In this document: piece after piece, positions 8,436-16,888 of the stretch | How positions within the stretch are numbered: position 1 is the stretch's first letter | Layout of the letters: each line of letters begins with the position of its first letter | Source: DASWOJ01 sp964250755 | Lineage (GTDB): Bacteria > Pseudomonadota > Alphaproteobacteria > Acetobacterales > Acetobacteraceae | Assembly (NCBI GenBank): GCA_964250755.1 | Contig: CAXUHB010000004.1 | Coordinates: forward strand, 62,001 to 126,000 | Length of the DNA stretch: 64,000 bases | Direction of reading: 5' to 3' | Notes under the pieces: model-generated | Told to the model about the DNA's origin: nothing | Databases searched by the model: none | The model's input: the letters and a program-made list of their open reading frames with translations, nothing else | Position numbers and translations under genes: made by a program

Positions 8436-9188
8436 ATGTCCTGTTCCCGGTGGCTGGCCCTTGGCGCCTGGACCGTCCTCGCAGCCGGCACGGCGACCGC
8501 GCAGGCACCCGACCCGGGCGTTGCTGGGGCCGCCGCGCCGCGCAACGCTCCTGGCGTGATCGTCACCCATGCGGAGGCGCGGCGGCGGTTGCCCAACACG
8601 GTGTCGGATGTGTCCGTCAGCATCGAGGTCCATGCCCCGAACGTGCGTATCGCCGCCGCCCAACTGGGACAGCAGTCCCAAGCCCTGTTGGGCTACCTGC
8701 GCGGCCAGGCCACGGAGCGGCTGCGCACGGAGCAGACCAGCTTCGAGCCGGAGCTGCAGGAGCAGCGGGGCCGGCCCGACCGGATCAAGGGCGTCACCGC
8801 CCGCACCTCGGTGTCGTTTCGCACCACACCAGACGCGCTGCCGGATTTGCTCGCAGGCTGTCTGGACCATGGCGCGACCGGCCTGGCACAGTCCGGCTCC
8901 ACCCCACGCGAGGCGGAGCTGGATGCGGCCCGGCGGGAGCTGATCGCCGAGGCGAGCCGGGCGGCGCTGGGCGAAGCGCAGGCCGCCGCCGCCGCCCTGG
9001 GCCAGCGCGTCACCGGGGTGCAGCGCGCCGACGTGGACATGGCCGGCGTGGTGCAGGACCCGGCAGTGCTGGAGCAGGCTGCCCGGCCAGCGCCGCGCAT
9101 GAGGACGGCGCCGGTGGCGTCCGAGGCCGGGGCATCCGAGGTGATGGTCCAGGTCGTGCTGACCATGCGCGTGGATGCCGGGGGGTAG
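8436..9188 (+). CDS. SIMPL domain (DUF541) exported protein
   Basis: The start is placed at ATG 8436 (MSCSRWLALGAWTVLAAG), which has GGAGG 8 nt upstream and opens a Sec signal peptide ending near TATAQA; an in-frame ATG at 8379 would bury it. This gives 250 aa. The mature part matches the SIMPL family: alternating strands, a VSVSIEVHAPNVRIAAA segment and the ARREL..EASRAALGEAQAAAAALG helix of the second repeat. SIMPL proteins are periplasmic or membrane associated, and few have a defined role. The last codons overlap the next small exported gene by 14 nt, and htpG follows. Confidence 0.8.
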   Translation: MSCSRWLALGAWTVLAAGTATAQAPDPGVAGAAAPRNAPGVIVTHAEARRRLPNTVSDVSVSIEVHAPNVRIAAAQLGQQSQALLGYLRGQATERLRTEQTSFEPELQEQRGRPDRIKGVTARTSVSFRTTPDALPDLLAGCLDHGATGLAQSGSTPREAELDAARRELIAEASRAALGEAQAAAAALGQRVTGVQRADVDMAGVVQDPAVLEQAARPAPRMRTAPVASEAGASEVMVQVVLTMRVDAGG

Positions 9189-9576
9189 CAGCGTTCCGAC
9201 CCGTGCTGCCCGGCGCGGGGTGCTGCTGGGCGTGGGAGCCGCCGCGTTGCTCGGCGTCCGGGCGTGGGCGCGGGCGGAGGGGGCGGCGCTGGTGCTGGAT
9301 GCGTCGCGCGGGCATGGCAGCTTGACCATCTTCAACCATGGGCCTGCTCCGGTCCTGATTGCGCGGGCCGTGGCGGTGGAGGCCCTGGATGGCGCAAGGC
9401 GGCGGCACATGACGACCGAGTTCAACGCCGTCGCGTCCTGCAGTGCAACGACGCTGTTCCCTGCGCCGCCTGCTGGGCTGGTGCAGGCAGGGACGGGCAC
9501 CCCGGCAGCATTGAAATGCCCGGGTCCGGGCGGCATATCGCGGGCGCGTCAACTTCCCCGGAGCCTGCCTGCATGA
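9175..9576 (+). CDS. Small exported hypothetical protein with Tat-like signal
   Basis: A 133-aa ORF that begins inside the 3' end of the SIMPL gene and ends in an ATGA overlap with htpG, so all three can be translationally coupled. Residues 10-32 (RAARRGVLLGVGAAALLGVR) look like a signal peptide with a twin-arginine-like start, and a cleavage site is plausible after ARA. The mature part GHGSLTIFNHGPAPVLIARAV suggests a short beta domain. No family was recognised. The low-complexity, Pro-rich C-terminus leaves some doubt that the full length is real. Confidence 0.55.
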   Translation: MPGGSSVPTRAARRGVLLGVGAAALLGVRAWARAEGAALVLDASRGHGSLTIFNHGPAPVLIARAVAVEALDGARRRHMTTEFNAVASCSATTLFPAPPAGLVQAGTGTPAALKCPGPGGISRARQLPRSLPA

Positions 9577-11429
9577 GCGAAGCACAAGCGGAACACCCTG
9601 CGGCCGAACGTCACGAGTTCAGTGCCGAGGTCGGACGCCTGCTCGACCTTGTTGTCCATTCTCTATATTCCGAGCGCGAAATTTTCCTGCGCGAGCTCGT
9701 TGCCAACGCCGCCGACGCCACCGACCGCCGCCGCTTCGAGGCGCTGACCAACCCGGCGTTGGCCCTGCCGCCCGACGCCCGCGTCCGCATCACCCCGGAC
9801 AAGGCCGCCCGCACCATCGCCATCGCCGATGACGGCGTCGGCATGGACAAGGCGGAGCTGGCCGCGAACCTCGGCACCATCGCCCGATCCGGCACGCGCG
9901 CCTTCGGGGCAGAAGCTGCCCGTGCCAATCCCGGCGAGAAAGTGGACCTGATCGGCCAGTTCGGCGTCGGGTTCTACAGCGCGTTCATGGTGGCGGACCG
10001 GGTGGAGGCGACCAGCCGCCGCGCCGGCACGGACGAGGCGTGGACCTGGGCCAGCGAGGGCGCCGGAGCCTATACGTTGGCACCTGCGGAGCGGGACCGG
10101 CCCGGCACCACCATCGTCCTGCACATGAAGAGGGATGCCGACGAGTTCCTGGAGCCGATCCGGCTGCAGACCATCGTGAAGAAATGGGCCGACCACATCA
10201 CCGTGCCGATCACCATCGCGGAAAATGGGGAGGACAAGCCCGCCAACGAGGGCACGGCCCTATGGCGCAAGCCCAAGGCGGAGGTGACGGAGGAGCAGTA
10301 CAAGGACTTCTATCGGCACCTGGGCAACATCTTCGACGATCCCTGGGCGACGCTGCACTGGCGGGCGGAGGGGGCGCTGGAGTTCTCGGCCCTGCTGTTC
10401 GTGCCCGGCATGAAGCCGTTCGAGGCCGTGGAGGGGCCGCGGGAGAGCCGGGTGCGCCTGCATGTCCGCCGCATGTTCATCACCGACGAGGCCGGGCTGC
10501 TGCCGCCCTGGCTGCGCTTCGTGCAGGGCGTGGTGGACACCGAGGACCTGCCGCTGAACGTCAGCCGCGAGATGCTGCAAGCGACGCCGGTGCTGGCGCG
10601 CATACGCAAGGCGGTGACGGGCAAGGTGCTGTCCGAAATCAAGTCGCGCGCCAAGGATGACGCCGACTTCGCCAAGCTGTGGGAAAACTTCGGCCCCATC
10701 CTGAAGGAGGGGATCTGGGAAGACAGCGAGCACCGCAAGGAGATCGCCGGGCTGATGCGCGTGCGGTCGTTTGTGCAAGGGGGCACCCAGGAAGGACTGA
10801 CTAGCCTGGACGGATACGTGTCCCGGATGCGTCCGGGGCAGGAGGCGATCTACTTCCTGACCGGCGATGACGCCGACGCGATGGCGAAGTCGCCGCAGCT
10901 GGAGGGGTTCGGCGCACGCGGCGTCGAGGTGCTGCTGCTGACGGACCCGGTGGACAGCTTCTGGCCCGAGCGGCTGCACGACTGGGAGGGCAAGCCCCTG
11001 CGCAGCGTGACGGCCGGCGCCGACCTGTCAGGGATCGAGCTGGCGACGCAGCCAGAGGGCGAGCCTGCGGATGTGGCCAAGCTGCTGCCTGCCTTGCAGG
11101 CGGCGCTGGGGGAGGCGGTGAAGGAGGTGCGGGCGACGGACCGGCTGGTTGACAGCGCCGTGGTGCTGGCGGCGGGCGGCTTCGGCCCCGACCTGCAGAT
11201 GCAGCGGCTGATGCGCCGGCACGGCAAGTCCGGCTTCGGCGGCGCGGTGCTGGAAGTCAACCCGCGCCACCCGCTGATCCGCACCCTGGCCGCGCGCGCC
11301 GACGCCGGCGAGGACGTGACGGAGGCGGCGCACACGCTATTGGACCTGGCCCGCGTGCAAGACGGCGACATGCCGGTGGATCCCGCTGCGTTCGCGCGAC
11401 GGATTACCGCAGCGCTGGCGGCAGGGTAG
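9573..11429 (+). CDS. htpG: Molecular chaperone HtpG (Hsp90)
   Basis: Cytoplasmic ATP-dependent Hsp90 chaperone, 618 aa from ATG 9573 (MSEAQAEHP), close to the usual bacterial length; an in-frame N-terminal extension to 9264 is rejected because it lacks Hsp90 similarity and overlaps the previous gene. GHKL ATPase motifs are clear: ELVANAADATDRRR near residue 40, DDGVGMDKAEL near 90 and GQFGVGFYSAFMVAD near 130. The middle domain has LPLNVSREMLQ with the catalytic-loop Arg. GGAG lies 10 nt upstream. The family-1 repeat pair follows directly after the stop. Confidence 0.97.
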   Translation: MSEAQAEHPAAERHEFSAEVGRLLDLVVHSLYSEREIFLRELVANAADATDRRRFEALTNPALALPPDARVRITPDKAARTIAIADDGVGMDKAELAANLGTIARSGTRAFGAEAARANPGEKVDLIGQFGVGFYSAFMVADRVEATSRRAGTDEAWTWASEGAGAYTLAPAERDRPGTTIVLHMKRDADEFLEPIRLQTIVKKWADHITVPITIAENGEDKPANEGTALWRKPKAEVTEEQYKDFYRHLGNIFDDPWATLHWRAEGALEFSALLFVPGMKPFEAVEGPRESRVRLHVRRMFITDEAGLLPPWLRFVQGVVDTEDLPLNVSREMLQATPVLARIRKAVTGKVLSEIKSRAKDDADFAKLWENFGPILKEGIWEDSEHRKEIAGLMRVRSFVQGGTQEGLTSLDGYVSRMRPGQEAIYFLTGDDADAMAKSPQLEGFGARGVEVLLLTDPVDSFWPERLHDWEGKPLRSVTAGADLSGIELATQPEGEPADVAKLLPALQAALGEAVKEVRATDRLVDSAVVLAAGGFGPDLQMQRLMRRHGKSGFGGAVLEVNPRHPLIRTLAARADAGEDVTEAAHTLLDLARVQDGDMPVDPAAFARRITAALAAG

Positions 11430-11435
11430 CGGCGG

Positions 11436-11588
11436 CTGCTCCCTCTCTCTCCGGGAGAGGGTCGGGGTGAGGGAGGCCGCCACAACCAATGTTGCGCCGC
11501 CGCTGACGCAAGGCGGTCCAGTCAGGCGGAACTTGGCGTTGCGTGGCCTCCCTCACCCCGGCCCTCTCCCGGAAGGAGAGGGAGCAAG
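11436..11588. repeat. Family-1 palindromic repeat, convergent pair
   Basis: The forward copy (11436-11480) lies just after the htpG stop. The reverse copy (11546-11588) is inside the 3' end of the convergent debranching-type gene and encodes its LLPLLPGEGRGEGGHA tail. The spacer is about 65 bp. Confidence 0.9.
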
Positions 11589-13747
11589 GCATTCGTCGCG
11601 CCGCGCACCACTGCCGCGGCATCCCCGCGCAGGATCTCGTGCCGCGTCGTGGTCCCATCCCGCGTGAAGCGCAGGTCGAAGATGTGTCCGCCGACGCGGA
11701 GGCCGCGCAGCGTCAGCTCGGGCAGCCAGTCCGGGAGCGCCGGGTCAATCCGCAGGACGCCCGCGGGCGCGTCGGGCTGCAGCCCCAGCATCGCCTGCAC
11801 CAGCGCGAAGGCCGACCCGGCGGCCCAGGCTTGCGGCACGTTTGCGCCGAGGTACTGCACGGGGAAGCTCGTGTCCTCCCGTTGCAGGCCCGAATACAGT
11901 TCCGGCAACTGCCGCTGTGTAAAGAAGCCAGCGGCCCGGTTGATGTCGGCGGCAACCGCGTTGGCCTCGTCATGGAAGCCGTATCGCTTGAAGCCCAGCG
12001 CGATCAGGCTGTTGTCGTGCGGCCAGACCGAGCCATTCTGATATGAAAACGGGTTGTAGGACGGGTTGAGCGAGGTCAGCGTGCGTATGCCCCAGCCGCT
12101 CCACATGTCCGGCTGCATCAGCCGGCGCACCACGCGGGCGGCACGGTCCGGCGGCACGATGCCGCACCACAGCAGGTGCCCGGCGTTGCTGGCCACCGTC
12201 GGCACCAGCCGTTTGTCCCCGTCCAGGGTCAGGCCGTAGCAGCCTTCGGTCTCGACCCAGAATGCCTCGTTGAAGCGAATGAACAGTGCGTCCGCCTTGG
12301 CGCCCAGCGCGGCGGCGCGGGCGTCGTCGCCCAGGGCGGCATAGACCTCCGCCATGCCGCGCCAGGCCGCATAGACGTAGCCTTGCAGCTCGCACAGCGC
12401 CTTAGGGTTGCGGACCAGGGAGCCGTCCGGGTTGACCACGGCCTCTCCGCTGTCCTTCCAGCCGACGTTCTCGTAGCCTTGGCCGGACCGGGTGCCGTAT
12501 TCCTGGAAGCCGTCGCCGTCGCGGTCCCCATAGTCGTCTATCCACGACAGGCAGCCCTCGGCGGTGCGCAGGTGGCGCCGCAGCAGGCCCAGGTCGCCGG
12601 TTGCACGCCAGGTGGCATGCAGGACCATGAGATACAACGGCGTGGCGTCGGCTGTGCCGTAGTAGGGCGTGTGGGGGATCAGCTTGAGGGCGGCCAGCTC
12701 GCCCAGGCGCAGCTCGTGCAGTATCTTGCCGGGTTCGGCGTCCCGGTAGTCGTCGCGGGCGGTGGCTTGCCAGCGGCCCAGGACGTCCAGCGCGGCGCGG
12801 CCCAGCTGCGCGTCCAGGATGATGGTCTGCAGCGCCACGATCAGCGTGTCCCGGCCGAACAGCGCCACGAACCAGGGCAGCCCGGCGGCGGTGATGGTCT
12901 GCGGCCCCTCCGGTCCGTCCACGGGCAAGCGGAGGGCGGCGATGTCCTCCACAGCCTGTTCGTACATGCGGACGAAGGAGTGGCCGTCGCCCTCCAGCTT
13001 CAGCAGCCCGGCCCGCCACGCCGCCAGGTCCTCCGCCTGGGCGCTGCCGGGGCCAAGGTCGCAGGTTGCAGGCGCAGCGTAGGAGGTGTTCCCGTCGCGC
13101 AGATCGTAAAGCAGCGCGCCGTCCCAGGTCGCGCCGGGCGCAAGCTCGATGGCGTAGCTGATGCGGCCATTGGCATAGACGGGCGGAGCGTAGGAGGAGG
13201 ACGCTGGGCCGCGGGCGGTGATGCGGACCTCCCGATAGAAGTCCCCGTTGCGGTAGCCCGTTGTCAGCACGCCGTCGCCGTCCGATCCCCCATCCGACCA
13301 GGCGCTGCTGATGCGGCCGCGGCGGATGATATGGCCGGACTTGACCTCGAACACGTCGGCGAAGTCGCTGCGTATGGCGACCTCCAGGTTGAAGCGCACG
13401 GTCTTGCGGCCGTGGTTGGTGATCGCGTAGCTCTCGTGCATGCCGCCGTTCACGGCGCGGGTCAGCACAAGGGTGAGGGACCGCGCGGGCACGTCCCCCC
13501 CCTCGCTTGGGAAGGCGCGGTTGGTCAGGAAGATGCGGGCGGCGTAGTAGGCCGGGGCGCCGCTGTTGAGCAGGTCCCAGACCTGGCCGTTGGCATACAG
13601 CGCGTAGGCGCTGACCAGGCGGGTGTCGTAGAAGTAGAGCCCCTTGTCGGTCGGCCAGAGCACCTGGCCGTCCGGCTCGGTGATGAGGACCGTGTGCCCC
13701 TGGTGTATGGCGAGCTGGGCCGGGCCGACCTTGATCTCCAGGGGCAA
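11522..13747 (-). CDS. Amylo-alpha-1,6-glucosidase / glycogen debranching-type protein
   Basis: About 741 aa if translation starts at TTG 13747, 11 nt after the msrB stop with AAGGG upstream; the exact start is uncertain (CTG 13741 also fits). The N-terminal half is a beta-rich glycogen-debranching N-terminal domain (LWPTDKGLYFYDTRLVS). The C-terminal half is a six-hairpin (alpha/alpha)6 glucosidase with GLPWFVALFGRDTLI, SWIDDYGDRDGDGF and NGSVWPHDNSLIALGF, the last carrying conserved acid and aromatic residues. It probably hydrolyses alpha-1,6 or related glucosidic branches in the cytoplasm, fitting glgC and glgP elsewhere in the window. The last roughly 20 residues are translated family-1 repeat, so the original C-terminus was probably replaced or extended. 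Confidence 0.85.
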   Translation of the reverse strand: MPLEIKVGPAQLAIHQGHTVLITEPDGQVLWPTDKGLYFYDTRLVSAYALYANGQVWDLLNSGAPAYYAARIFLTNRAFPSEGGDVPARSLTLVLTRAVNGGMHESYAITNHGRKTVRFNLEVAIRSDFADVFEVKSGHIIRRGRISSAWSDGGSDGDGVLTTGYRNGDFYREVRITARGPASSSYAPPVYANGRISYAIELAPGATWDGALLYDLRDGNTSYAAPATCDLGPGSAQAEDLAAWRAGLLKLEGDGHSFVRMYEQAVEDIAALRLPVDGPEGPQTITAAGLPWFVALFGRDTLIVALQTIILDAQLGRAALDVLGRWQATARDDYRDAEPGKILHELRLGELAALKLIPHTPYYGTADATPLYLMVLHATWRATGDLGLLRRHLRTAEGCLSWIDDYGDRDGDGFQEYGTRSGQGYENVGWKDSGEAVVNPDGSLVRNPKALCELQGYVYAAWRGMAEVYAALGDDARAAALGAKADALFIRFNEAFWVETEGCYGLTLDGDKRLVPTVASNAGHLLWCGIVPPDRAARVVRRLMQPDMWSGWGIRTLTSLNPSYNPFSYQNGSVWPHDNSLIALGFKRYGFHDEANAVAADINRAAGFFTQRQLPELYSGLQREDTSFPVQYLGANVPQAWAAGSAFALVQAMLGLQPDAPAGVLRIDPALPDWLPELTLRGLRVGGHIFDLRFTRDGTTTRHEILRGDAAAVVRGATNALLPLLPGEGRGEGGHATPSSA

Positions 13748-13758
13748 CGCGGGCGCCC

Positions 13759-14190
13759 TTAGGCGCTGGGTTGGAACGTGAGCGCGACGCCGTTCATGCA
13801 GTAGCGCTGGCCGGTGGGCGGGGGGCCGTCGGGGAACACGTGGCCCAGGTGGCTGCCGCAGTTGCTGCAATGAACCTCGGTGCGGACCATGCCCCAGGCG
13901 CGGTCCTCGGTGGTCGCCACGGCGCCCGGGGTGGCGGGCTGAAAGAAGCTGGGCCAGCCCGTGCCGGACTCGAACTTGGCGGACGTATTGAACAGGGCCT
14001 GGCCGCAGCCGGCGCAGGCGTAGGCGCCCTGGCGCTTTTCGGCGTTCAGCGGGCTGGTGCAGGCGCGTTCGGTGCCGTGGCCGCGCATGACCTTGTACTG
14101 CTCGGGCGTCAGGATGGCCTGCCACTCGGCGTCGGTGCGGGTGAAGGCGTAGGTTTCGGCGGGCTTCGGCTTGGTGGTGAACAGGGACAT
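13759..14190 (-). CDS. msrB: Peptide-methionine (R)-S-oxide reductase MsrB
   Basis: Repairs methionine R-sulfoxide in proteins using thioredoxin. 143 aa from ATG 14190 with CCGGAGG upstream; the frame stays open upstream but without similarity. Two CxxC zinc pairs are present (CAGCG and CSNCG), as is GTGWPSFFQP. The catalytic cysteine is in RYCMNGVALTF near the C-terminus. A second resolving-type Cys occurs in ERACTSPLN. The gene lies just upstream of the debranching-type glucosidase and is divergent from the tRNA-Glu gene. Confidence 0.96.
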   Translation of the reverse strand: MSLFTTKPKPAETYAFTRTDAEWQAILTPEQYKVMRGHGTERACTSPLNAEKRQGAYACAGCGQALFNTSAKFESGTGWPSFFQPATPGAVATTEDRAWGMVRTEVHCSNCGSHLGHVFPDGPPPTGQRYCMNGVALTFQPSA

Positions 14191-14367
14191 GGGGCCTCCG
14201 GTGATGCGCTGCGGGCGATATGGGCGCACGGGGCCGGGCCGCCAAGCGGGCAGGAGCAGGGGCGGGGCGGCCTGCCACAGAGGCAGGAACGGGCTGACAG
14301 GCTCCTGTGAAGGACAGGCACGCCGCGCTTGACCGGCCCAGGCCCCCGCGCTACCTCCGCGCCCGCT

Positions 14368-14443
14368 GTCCCGTTCGTCTAGAGGCCTAGGACACGGCCC
14401 TTTCAAGGCTGTAACACGGGTTCGAATCCCGTACGGGGCACCA
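14368..14443 (+). tRNA. tRNA-Glu (TTC)
   Basis: A 76-nt cloverleaf. The acceptor GTCCCGT pairs with ACGGGGC (one T-G wobble), followed by discriminator A and an encoded CCA. The D arm carries TCTAGAGGCCTAGGA. The anticodon stem CGGCC/GGCTG encloses loop CTTTCAA with anticodon TTC. The T arm is CACGGGTTCGAATCCCGT. It stands alone between msrB and the SAF-domain oxidoreductase in a 316-bp gap with no protein gene. Confidence 0.95.
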
Positions 14444-14506
14444 TTGCTGCAATGATCGGCACGACTGAGCGCCGTGGCAGCAGCGTAGAGCCTGAACGCA
14501 GCCGGG

Positions 14507-15814
14507 CTACCTTCCGCTCACTACCCTCACCATCTCCCGCCGCGCCTCCGCCGCCGGCCCAGCTGGCGCCTCCACGTCCCCAAACGTCACCACTGCCCCA
14601 GCCGCCACCGCCCGCGTCATCCGAACCCCATGCGCTAACCCAATCGGCAGCGCATCCGCCGCCACGCTGTCCGCCGCCGGCATCAGGCGGCCCCACACGG
14701 TGCAGCCGCCCTCGCCATCCAGCCGTTCCCCCACTGCCAGCGCCCGTTTGGCGACGGCCACCACATCGCCGCGAAACGCCCCTGGCTGCCCCGTCGGCTC
14801 CCCGCGCAACGCCGCCGACAGGACGGAAACGTTCAGCTCCAGCCCGATCAGGTGGTAGGGCTTGTACATCGCCGCATACCGCCCGCTCGCGTCCGTCCGC
14901 AGCCCATACTGGCGGAAGCAGGCGGCGGCGTAGTCGGTCGGCGCTTCCAGCACCACGTAAACGCCCCAGCGCAGGTCGCGGAATACCGGACGCCCGTCCC
15001 GCTCCAGGGAGGACACGACTTCCACCATCCCCGCCCGCTCCAGCACGCCGCCGGCCTCGCGCGGGCGCAGCACATGCGGCAGGTCGTCGGCGCCGCACGG
15101 CGGGAAGGCCAGCCCGGCCGCAGGCACATCCAGCCCGGTGGCGTTGGCGATGGCCGCCATCTCGATGGCTGACTTCGTGCCGTCCAGGAAGGAGTTGAAC
15201 ATCTGCGGGTTCATTCCCGCCGCCCGCGCCTCCTCTGCCGTCAGCCCGTAATGCGCCCACACGCCGTCCGGCGTGACGGCGTGGTATTCCGGAAGATACT
15301 TGGTCCCCTTGCCCGCGGCCACCACGCGGAAACCGCAGGCGCGTGCCCAGTCCACCAGCTCGGCCGTCAGCGCGGGCTGGTCGCCGTAGGCCAGCGAATA
15401 GACCACCCCGGCCCGCCGCGCCTCCCGCGCCAGCAGCGGCCCGGCCAGCACGTCCGCCTCCACGTTCACCATCACCACATGCTTGCCGGCGGCCACGGCA
15501 GCGCGGGCGTGGAGCACGCCGGCCGCCGGGCTGCCCGTGGCCTCGATCACCACGTCCACCGTGTCCAATCCGGCCAGGGCCGCGCCGTCCTCCAGGAAGC
15601 GGCAGGTGCCGATCCGGCCATCGTCCCAGCCCACGGTGCGGCAGGCCGCACGCGCCCGTGCCGGGTCGAGGTCGGCGATAGCCGTCACATGCAGGCCCGG
15701 CGTGCTTGGCACCTGCGCCAGGAACATCGCCCCGAACTTGCCTGCCCCGATCAGCCCGGCCCGCACCGGACGCCCCTCCGCTGCCCGCGCCGCGAGCATG
15801 GCATGAAGGTTCAT
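14507..15814 (-). CDS. NAD(P)-dependent oxidoreductase with C-terminal SAF-like domain
   Basis: 435 aa from ATG 15814 (MNLHAMLAARAAEG); the upstream extension is rejected as non-homologous and Arg-rich. The N-terminal Rossmann motif AGLIGAGKFGAMFLAQV (about residues 19-35) and VVIEATGSPAAGV resemble homoserine dehydrogenase NAD domains. The middle has GTKYLPEYHAVTPDGVWAHYG and a catalytic-type DGTKSAIEMAAIANATG. The last roughly 80 residues (LPIGLAHGVRMTRAVAAGAVVTFGDVE) match the SAF fold. Such fusions include sugar-acid oxidoisomerases and related dehydrogenases; the substrate is unknown. No operon partner adjoins it. Confidence 0.78.
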   Translation of the reverse strand: MNLHAMLAARAAEGRPVRAGLIGAGKFGAMFLAQVPSTPGLHVTAIADLDPARARAACRTVGWDDGRIGTCRFLEDGAALAGLDTVDVVIEATGSPAAGVLHARAAVAAGKHVVMVNVEADVLAGPLLAREARRAGVVYSLAYGDQPALTAELVDWARACGFRVVAAGKGTKYLPEYHAVTPDGVWAHYGLTAEEARAAGMNPQMFNSFLDGTKSAIEMAAIANATGLDVPAAGLAFPPCGADDLPHVLRPREAGGVLERAGMVEVVSSLERDGRPVFRDLRWGVYVVLEAPTDYAAACFRQYGLRTDASGRYAAMYKPYHLIGLELNVSVLSAALRGEPTGQPGAFRGDVVAVAKRALAVGERLDGEGGCTVWGRLMPAADSVAADALPIGLAHGVRMTRAVAAGAVVTFGDVEAPAGPAAEARREMVRVVSGR

Positions 15815-15977
15815 CGGGCGCCGGCGCCCCTGCCGCCTTGCGGTCCAGCTCCAGTCATCCGCGCGCCCTCCGTCCATGCCTGGGGAGGATGGGACCACCC
15901 TGCCACCCCGCCTGCAAGCCGGGGCGCGTCCGGGCAGGAGGTGAACGAACCGTCCGCCGCGGCCCGGCACTGGCGCC

Positions 15978-16087
15978 CTGCCGCCTCATGCCAACGGCCC
16001 CTCGCCTTGACCGTTGGCGCTGGGACGTTCCGGGGCGTGCCGTGAACGCGGGAAGGGTCAAAGCGAGGGGCGGTCGGCATCAGCAGG
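15978..16087. repeat. Long imperfect inverted repeat
   Basis: A 35-nt left arm (15978-16012) and a 32-nt right arm (16056-16087) are imperfect reverse complements built on GGTCAA-GCGAGGGGC-GT-GGCAT blocks. An inner CGTTC/GAACG dyad (16026-16030, 16044-16048) sits in the 43-nt loop. The element lies in the 297-bp gap between the SAF dehydrogenase and the amidase. The rest of that gap holds nothing recognisable. Confidence 0.7.
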
Positions 16088-16111
16088 TTCGCCGCCAGCC
16101 GGCCCCCGGGG

Positions 16112-16888
16112 TCACCCCTGGCCCCCGCAGTATCGCCGCACCGCGCCAGCCACCGCGTCGGCCATCCGGTCCAGCGCCGCGGGCGACTGCACCACCTGCT
16201 CCTCCTCCCGGTTCACGATCACCCCGGCTTCCAGCAGCGCTGCCGGCATTGCGGCGGTCCGCAGCACGGCCAGCCCGTCGTACCGGAAGATGCCCAGGGC
16301 TGCGTCCACCACCGGCCGTCCCTCCCCGGGCACCGGCAGCGCGTGGTGCATGGACGGCGCGAACCCCGCCCCCCGCATCGCCGCGCCCAGCAGCCCGGCA
16401 AACCGCAGGCTTCCCGCGGGATCCCGCCCGCCGTTGGACACGAACACCGAGTAGCCGCGGAAGGCATCGCTGTACGGCCGCATCACGCCGTTGGCCATCC
16501 AGGTGCTGAGATACTGCGGCTGCACGGAGTCATGGTGCAGCGACAGGAACAGCGACGCGCCGGCCGCCTGCGCCAGCCGGCTGCGCGCCAGCAGCGGCAT
16601 CGGCCCGCCGGCCTCCCCGATCACCGCCACGGCAACGCCGCCCCGGCGCAGGGTGTCGGCCACGGCGCGGGCCAGGCGCTGGTTGTAGGCGAACTCCGGC
16701 ACTCCGGTGGCGCTGATGGCGCCGGGCTGGGACAAGGTGTGCCCGACATCCAGCGCCACCTTGAACGGCGGGGCGCACCCGGCGGCGTGGCCCAAGCCGG
16801 GCAGGGCGGTCAGCAGGAGGGCAATGATGACGGGGTGCCGCTTCTTCCGTCCCTCGTGGAAGAGGGAGTGGAAGCGCGCCCAAACCAT
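16112..16888 (-). CDS. N-acetylmuramoyl-L-alanine amidase (Amidase_3), exported
   Basis: 258 aa from ATG 16888, which overlaps the opgH stop by 1 nt (TGATG), so it is translationally coupled. An N-terminal hydrophobic segment (IIALLLTALPGLGHAAG) is a signal peptide. The zinc-amidase pattern is complete: His50 in ALDVGHTLSQPG, Glu65 in PEFAYNQ, His117/118 in SLHHDSVQ and a late Glu in LLEAGVIVNREEE. It cleaves the N-acetylmuramate to L-alanine bond in peptidoglycan in the periplasm. Coupling to osmoregulated-glucan synthesis genes is unusual and may link glucan loading to wall remodelling; that is inference. Confidence 0.88.
   Translation of the reverse strand: MVWARFHSLFHEGRKKRHPVIIALLLTALPGLGHAAGCAPPFKVALDVGHTLSQPGAISATGVPEFAYNQRLARAVADTLRRGGVAVAVIGEAGGPMPLLARSRLAQAAGASLFLSLHHDSVQPQYLSTWMANGVMRPYSDAFRGYSVFVSNGGRDPAGSLRFAGLLGAAMRGAGFAPSMHHALPVPGEGRPVVDAALGIFRYDGLAVLRTAAMPAALLEAGVIVNREEEQVVQSPAALDRMADAVAGAVRRYCGGQG

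Noticed and set aside
9264..9572. N-terminal extension of HtpG
   Set aside because: Residues before MSEAQAEHP lack Hsp90 similarity and overlap the small exported gene; ATG 9573 has GGAG upstream and gives the normal length.
15811..16080. Possible small gene in the 15.8-16.1 kb gap
   Set aside because: The reading is symmetrical on both strands because of the inverted repeat, with no ribosome site or domain.
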